Shown here in pieces: positions 61,626 to 64,000 of a stretch of 64,000 nt of DNA. The translations under genes and the position numbers were made by a program. The stretch's first letter is position 1; every line of letters starts with the position of its first letter. The stretch comes from Terriglobia bacterium (GTDB lineage Bacteria; Acidobacteriota; Terriglobia; Terriglobales; Acidobacteriaceae). The stretch lies in contig JAIQFH010000030.1 in assembly GCA_020073385.1 (NCBI GenBank), positions 27,578 through 91,577 on the forward strand, written 5' to 3'. A model generated the notes under the pieces. That model saw nothing but the letters and a program-made list of their open reading frames with translations, had not been told where the DNA came from and did not search any database.

Positions 61626-63236
61626 CTACTGCGGGCTCAAGCTATCAAACATCTTCCACAACTTGTCCGCCGTCGGCCGATAAATCACCCATCCCGTCCC
61701 CTGATCAGAGGTCTCTCGAAACAGCAACTCACCACGGTTGTCTCCATCGGCATCGAGCGCGTCAATCAATTCCAGCCGCGGTGTCATATCCAGATGAAAC
61801 TTATCCGTAATCCCCACATGCAGCTTGTGCAAATTACCGTAAATATCCGGATACGCCACGAGCACCACCGAGTATTGCATCTCCGACTCAACCTCGGAGT
61901 GAGCCACTCCCGCCGCCGGCGGAGGCATGTGTCCCTCCGCGGTGAGAACCATCACCGGCTGGTTCGAAAGCCACAAATCATACGCAACCATGTGCACGTT
62001 CTCGAGAACCGGCTCTTGCGTCACGTTCTTCGCCGAACCCGAGCGCCCCGTCGTGGCAGATGTGGCAGCCTTGGCTCTCGCCGCGATGTAGCCGCGAAGC
62101 TGTTCCTTCGCCAGATCCGTCATCTGCTTCCGCCGGTCGTCCTCCTCGCCCTTCAGCCACTGAAAGACAAATGAGTGGATCTCCGGACCCCGCGCATCCG
62201 AGATCGCCGGGATCAATTGCATATCTCCCTGAGTGGCGACCGGGATTTTGCTCAAATCGGCCGTCGCCTTCGACTTGGCGCCCACTTTGCTATACCCGGG
62301 CACATCTTCATCCGCAACGGGTTCCGGCGGCTTCCCACGTCGCAGGCGCGGACGGTTTCCTTCGCTGGCCCCGCTGTCCGACGCAGGCACCTTCGCTTTG
62401 TCCTCCGCCTTCGACTCACTCGCTTTCGCATCGCCAGGTTTGGCCTCGCTGTCCGGCCCCGACGGCTTTGCACCTGGACCCGAATCGGCTGGCGGTTCTG
62501 GAGCGGAAGCTGGCTTGCTCAACCGCGGCGGCTCGTCGCTGGAACCGGATGGCCCACTCGATTTGGGCGCAGTCGAAGGCGCGTTCGATCCCGCTGGAGC
62601 ATTTCCCGATGATGGCGCTGCACTGTCCGGCGGCTTATCCTTCGCCGACGGGTCCCGCGTCAATCTCGGTGGTCCTTCGCTCGTATCGATTCCGACCGGT
62701 ACCGGTTCTGCTTTTGCAGACTTCGTTTCCGCTTCCGATCCGTTCGGATGCCACGCCCCCGTCCCGATCCAAGTGGCCAGAGCGCCCGGCGCGGAACTAT
62801 TTCTGTGCAGTGCGCTGGACACCGTGAACAGTCCCAGCGAATTGCCCGCGCGCTCCGCCTCATACACCGTTCCCGAGTCCAGCGACATTGGAACCGGATC
62901 CGCCTTGTACGCGCTCGCGTCCCAGAACTTCCCATTGATCAGAATCGCGATCGGTACCAGCGACGCCTTGCCGTTCGCCGTCATCTGCAGCACGCCTACC
63001 GCCCGCGGCCCGGAATCCTTTTTCTTCGGAGCCCTTCTCTCTCCCGGGATAATCTGCGGCCGCTCTTCCTGCGCGCGCGCCGCAATCGTGCTTCCCACAA
63101 CACACGCGACAAGCGTAACCAGCACTGCACTGCCCACCGTGATTCGACGTTGTAGAATCTTCCAGAAAGGTGTTCGCCCAAAGGCTGATTGGCTGGTTCG
63201 GATTTTCAATTCTGATCTGATCTTAGGTATTTGCAT
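61626..63236 (-). CDS. secreted protein with a long low-complexity region, function unknown
   Basis: The 536-residue protein has an N-terminal membrane or signal segment (ITVGSAVLVTLVACVVGSTI, near residues 32-52). A folded N-terminal part follows (VLQMTANGKASLVPIAILIN, FWDASAYKADPVPMSL). Then come about 150 residues rich in Pro, Ser, Ala, Lys, Glu and Asp (for example SKPASAPEPPADSGPGAKPS), and a C-terminal domain (EMQYSVVLVAYPDIYGNLHK, LIDALDADGDNRGELLFRET) whose DADGDNRGE could bind calcium. I do not recognise a family. The listed start, ATG 63236, shares the bases CATG with the start of the divergent peroxiredoxin gene. A TTG at 63209 is an alternative. Confidence 0.7.
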   Translation of the reverse strand: MQIPKIRSELKIRTSQSAFGRTPFWKILQRRITVGSAVLVTLVACVVGSTIAARAQEERPQIIPGERRAPKKKDSGPRAVGVLQMTANGKASLVPIAILINGKFWDASAYKADPVPMSLDSGTVYEAERAGNSLGLFTVSSALHRNSSAPGALATWIGTGAWHPNGSEAETKSAKAEPVPVGIDTSEGPPRLTRDPSAKDKPPDSAAPSSGNAPAGSNAPSTAPKSSGPSGSSDEPPRLSKPASAPEPPADSGPGAKPSGPDSEAKPGDAKASESKAEDKAKVPASDSGASEGNRPRLRRGKPPEPVADEDVPGYSKVGAKSKATADLSKIPVATQGDMQLIPAISDARGPEIHSFVFQWLKGEEDDRRKQMTDLAKEQLRGYIAARAKAATSATTGRSGSAKNVTQEPVLENVHMVAYDLWLSNQPVMVLTAEGHMPPPAAGVAHSEVESEMQYSVVLVAYPDIYGNLHKLHVGITDKFHLDMTPRLELIDALDADGDNRGELLFRETSDQGTGWVIYRPTADKLWKMFDSLSPQ

Positions 63237-63711
63237 GAAAGTTAATGATAAAGCCCCTGAGTTCACTCTGCCGGACGAGAACGGCAAAGATGTATCGCTG
63301 AAAGACCTGCGCGGCAAAACCGTCATTTTGTTCTTTTATCCCCGCGCCAGCACGCCCGGTTGAACCGTAGAAGCTCGCGGGTTCCGCGACTCATATAAAC
63401 AGATTCAAAAGACCGGCGCCGTGCTGCTTGGCATATCCCCGGATAAGCCCTCGGCGCAAAAAAAATTCGCTGACAAGGAAGCCTTGCCGTTCACTCTGCT
63501 GGCCGATGCCGACAAAAAAGTCGCCATCGCCTTCGGCGTTCTGCAGGAAAAGAACATGTACGGCAAGAAAGTCATGGGAATCGCTCGAACCACGTTCATA
63601 ATCGGCCCGGACGGCAAGATCCAGCACATCTTCGAAAAGGTAAAGCCGAACATCCACGCCGAAGAGGTCCTGGCATACCTGAAAGAGTCAGCGCAAGCGC
63701 GAAAGAGCTAA
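63235..63711 (+). CDS. bcp: selenocysteine-containing peroxiredoxin (BCP/PrxQ type)
   Basis: A 158-residue thioredoxin-fold peroxidase read through an in-frame TGA at 63361-63363 (codon 43). The flanking sequence YPRASTPG-TGA-TVEARGFRD aligns with the PrxQ active site TPGC-T-x-E-A-C-x-FRD, so the TGA stands exactly at the peroxidatic cysteine. The rest is typical: APEFTLPDENGKDVSLKDLR, GISPDKPSAQKKFADKEALP, FTLLADADKKVAIAFGVLQE and TTFIIGPDGKIQHIF. A SECIS-like hairpin follows the TGA. The resolving cysteine five residues on is arginine, so it would be a one-selenocysteine enzyme using external thiols to reduce peroxides. A nonsense pseudogene is the alternative. Ordinary gene finding would report only 63421-63711. 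Confidence 0.8.
63375..63389 (+). promoter_or_regulatory. SECIS-like hairpin after the in-frame TGA
   Basis: TCGCGG (63375-63380) pairs perfectly with CCGCGA (63384-63389) around the loop GTT. The loop begins with G, as bacterial SECIS loops do, and lies 17 bases after the TGA, within the range known for SelB-dependent recoding. A lower GA/TC pairing can extend the stem across an internal loop. Confidence 0.65.
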
Positions 63712-63784
63712 TCCGGCCCAGAGCACGAGGTCCCGGCTGGGTATAAGCTTTTCCTTCGTGGACCTTCGTGCCCTTTGTGATTTC

Positions 63785-63860
63785 ATGACGAGATCGGCTC
63801 CCGCAGCCGAGTTACAGTTGTTTTTGCAGAAACGACCAAGACTCGGGAGAAGGAGCCGAC
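63785..63860 (+). ncRNA. left end of an IS110-type element, possible bridge RNA region
   Basis: The non-coding stretch before the transposase contains CGGCT-CCCGC-AGCCG and a longer pairing of CGGCTCC (near 63792) with GGAGCCG (near 63853), plus CTCCCG with CGGGAG. IS110 elements carry their structured guide (bridge) RNA in a non-coding end. Its exact limits and the element boundary cannot be seen here. Confidence 0.35.
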
Positions 63861-64000
63861 ATGTGGATTATAGGTTGTGATTATCACCCGAGGTTTCAGC
63901 AAATCGCGTTTGTGAACACGGAAGGAGGAGAATGCGGCGGGCGGCGGTTGGAGCATCGCGAACCAGCCGAACAGTTCTACCGTGGTCTTCAGGGCCAGAG
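63861..64000 (+). mobile_element. IS110 family transposase gene, cut by the window end
   Basis: The first 46 codons read MWIIGCDYHPRFQQIAFVNT followed by EGGECGGRRLEHREPAEQFY. This matches the N-terminus of IS110-type DEDD transposases common in Acidobacteriota, with the first catalytic aspartate in GCDYH. AAGGAG lies seven bases before the ATG. The gene runs off the window, so whether it is intact is unknown. Confidence 0.8.

Overview
The window looks like a chromosomal segment of an Acidobacteriota bacterium (Koribacter/Terriglobia type). That is an inference from gene content: a CRTAC1/UnbV protein with a Tat signal, a secreted S53 peptidase, a TPR-CHAT lipoprotein, an S8 peptidase with SVVWG repeats, a Kdo/heptose LPS operon and many GC-rich palindromic intergenic repeats. 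No rRNA or ribosomal protein gene is present to confirm it. There is one tRNA gene.

Layout. 1-4196: end of an MFS transporter, facing a compact minus-strand cluster (HPr-kinase-like protein, PqqD-like chaperone, radical SAM/SPASM enzyme, nucleotidyltransferase) that resembles a peptide-modification locus. 4285-6972: an alpha-glucan phosphorylase with an N-terminal GAF domain. 7000-15400: an ECF sigma/anti-sigma pair, an orphan protein, a TPR-CHAT lipoprotein, a sedolisin and a LolA-like secreted protein. 15456-21894: eight minus-strand genes forming a complete bacterial ubiquitin-like conjugation operon: membrane trypsin-like protease, YukD-type Ubl, E1, JAB deubiquitinase, FHA membrane protein, RING-like/TM2 protein, GYF_2 membrane protein and E2. 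22124-35488: tRNA-Ser, an esterase, an ABC exporter plus MacB-type transporter, a two-component system with a CRTAC1 protein, YceI, and a type III PKS/FAD enzyme/aminotransferase group. 35504-47171: a beta-propeller lipoprotein, a MdtABC-type RND pump and leuCD. 47172-50241: a repeat-rich stretch containing a broken subtilase. 50242-57005: a secreted protein and an LPS core operon (waaA, lpxK, hldA, hldE-C, GT9, ICMT-like). 57066-64000: secreted proteins, gatB, a metallo-beta-lactamase-fold hydrolase, a peroxiredoxin whose catalytic residue is encoded by TGA followed by a SECIS-like hairpin, and the first 46 codons of an IS110-type transposase.

The two strongest discoveries are the operon combining E1, E2, a RING-like candidate E3, Ubl and JAB with membrane and FHA signalling parts (15456-21894), and the probable selenocysteine peroxiredoxin (63235-63711). 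Secondary leads are the radical SAM/PqqD/HprK-like cluster, the GAF-phosphorylase fusion, the sigma-factor-linked CHAT lipoprotein, and composite inverted-repeat elements at 47530-47693, 49921-50050 and 59415-59596.
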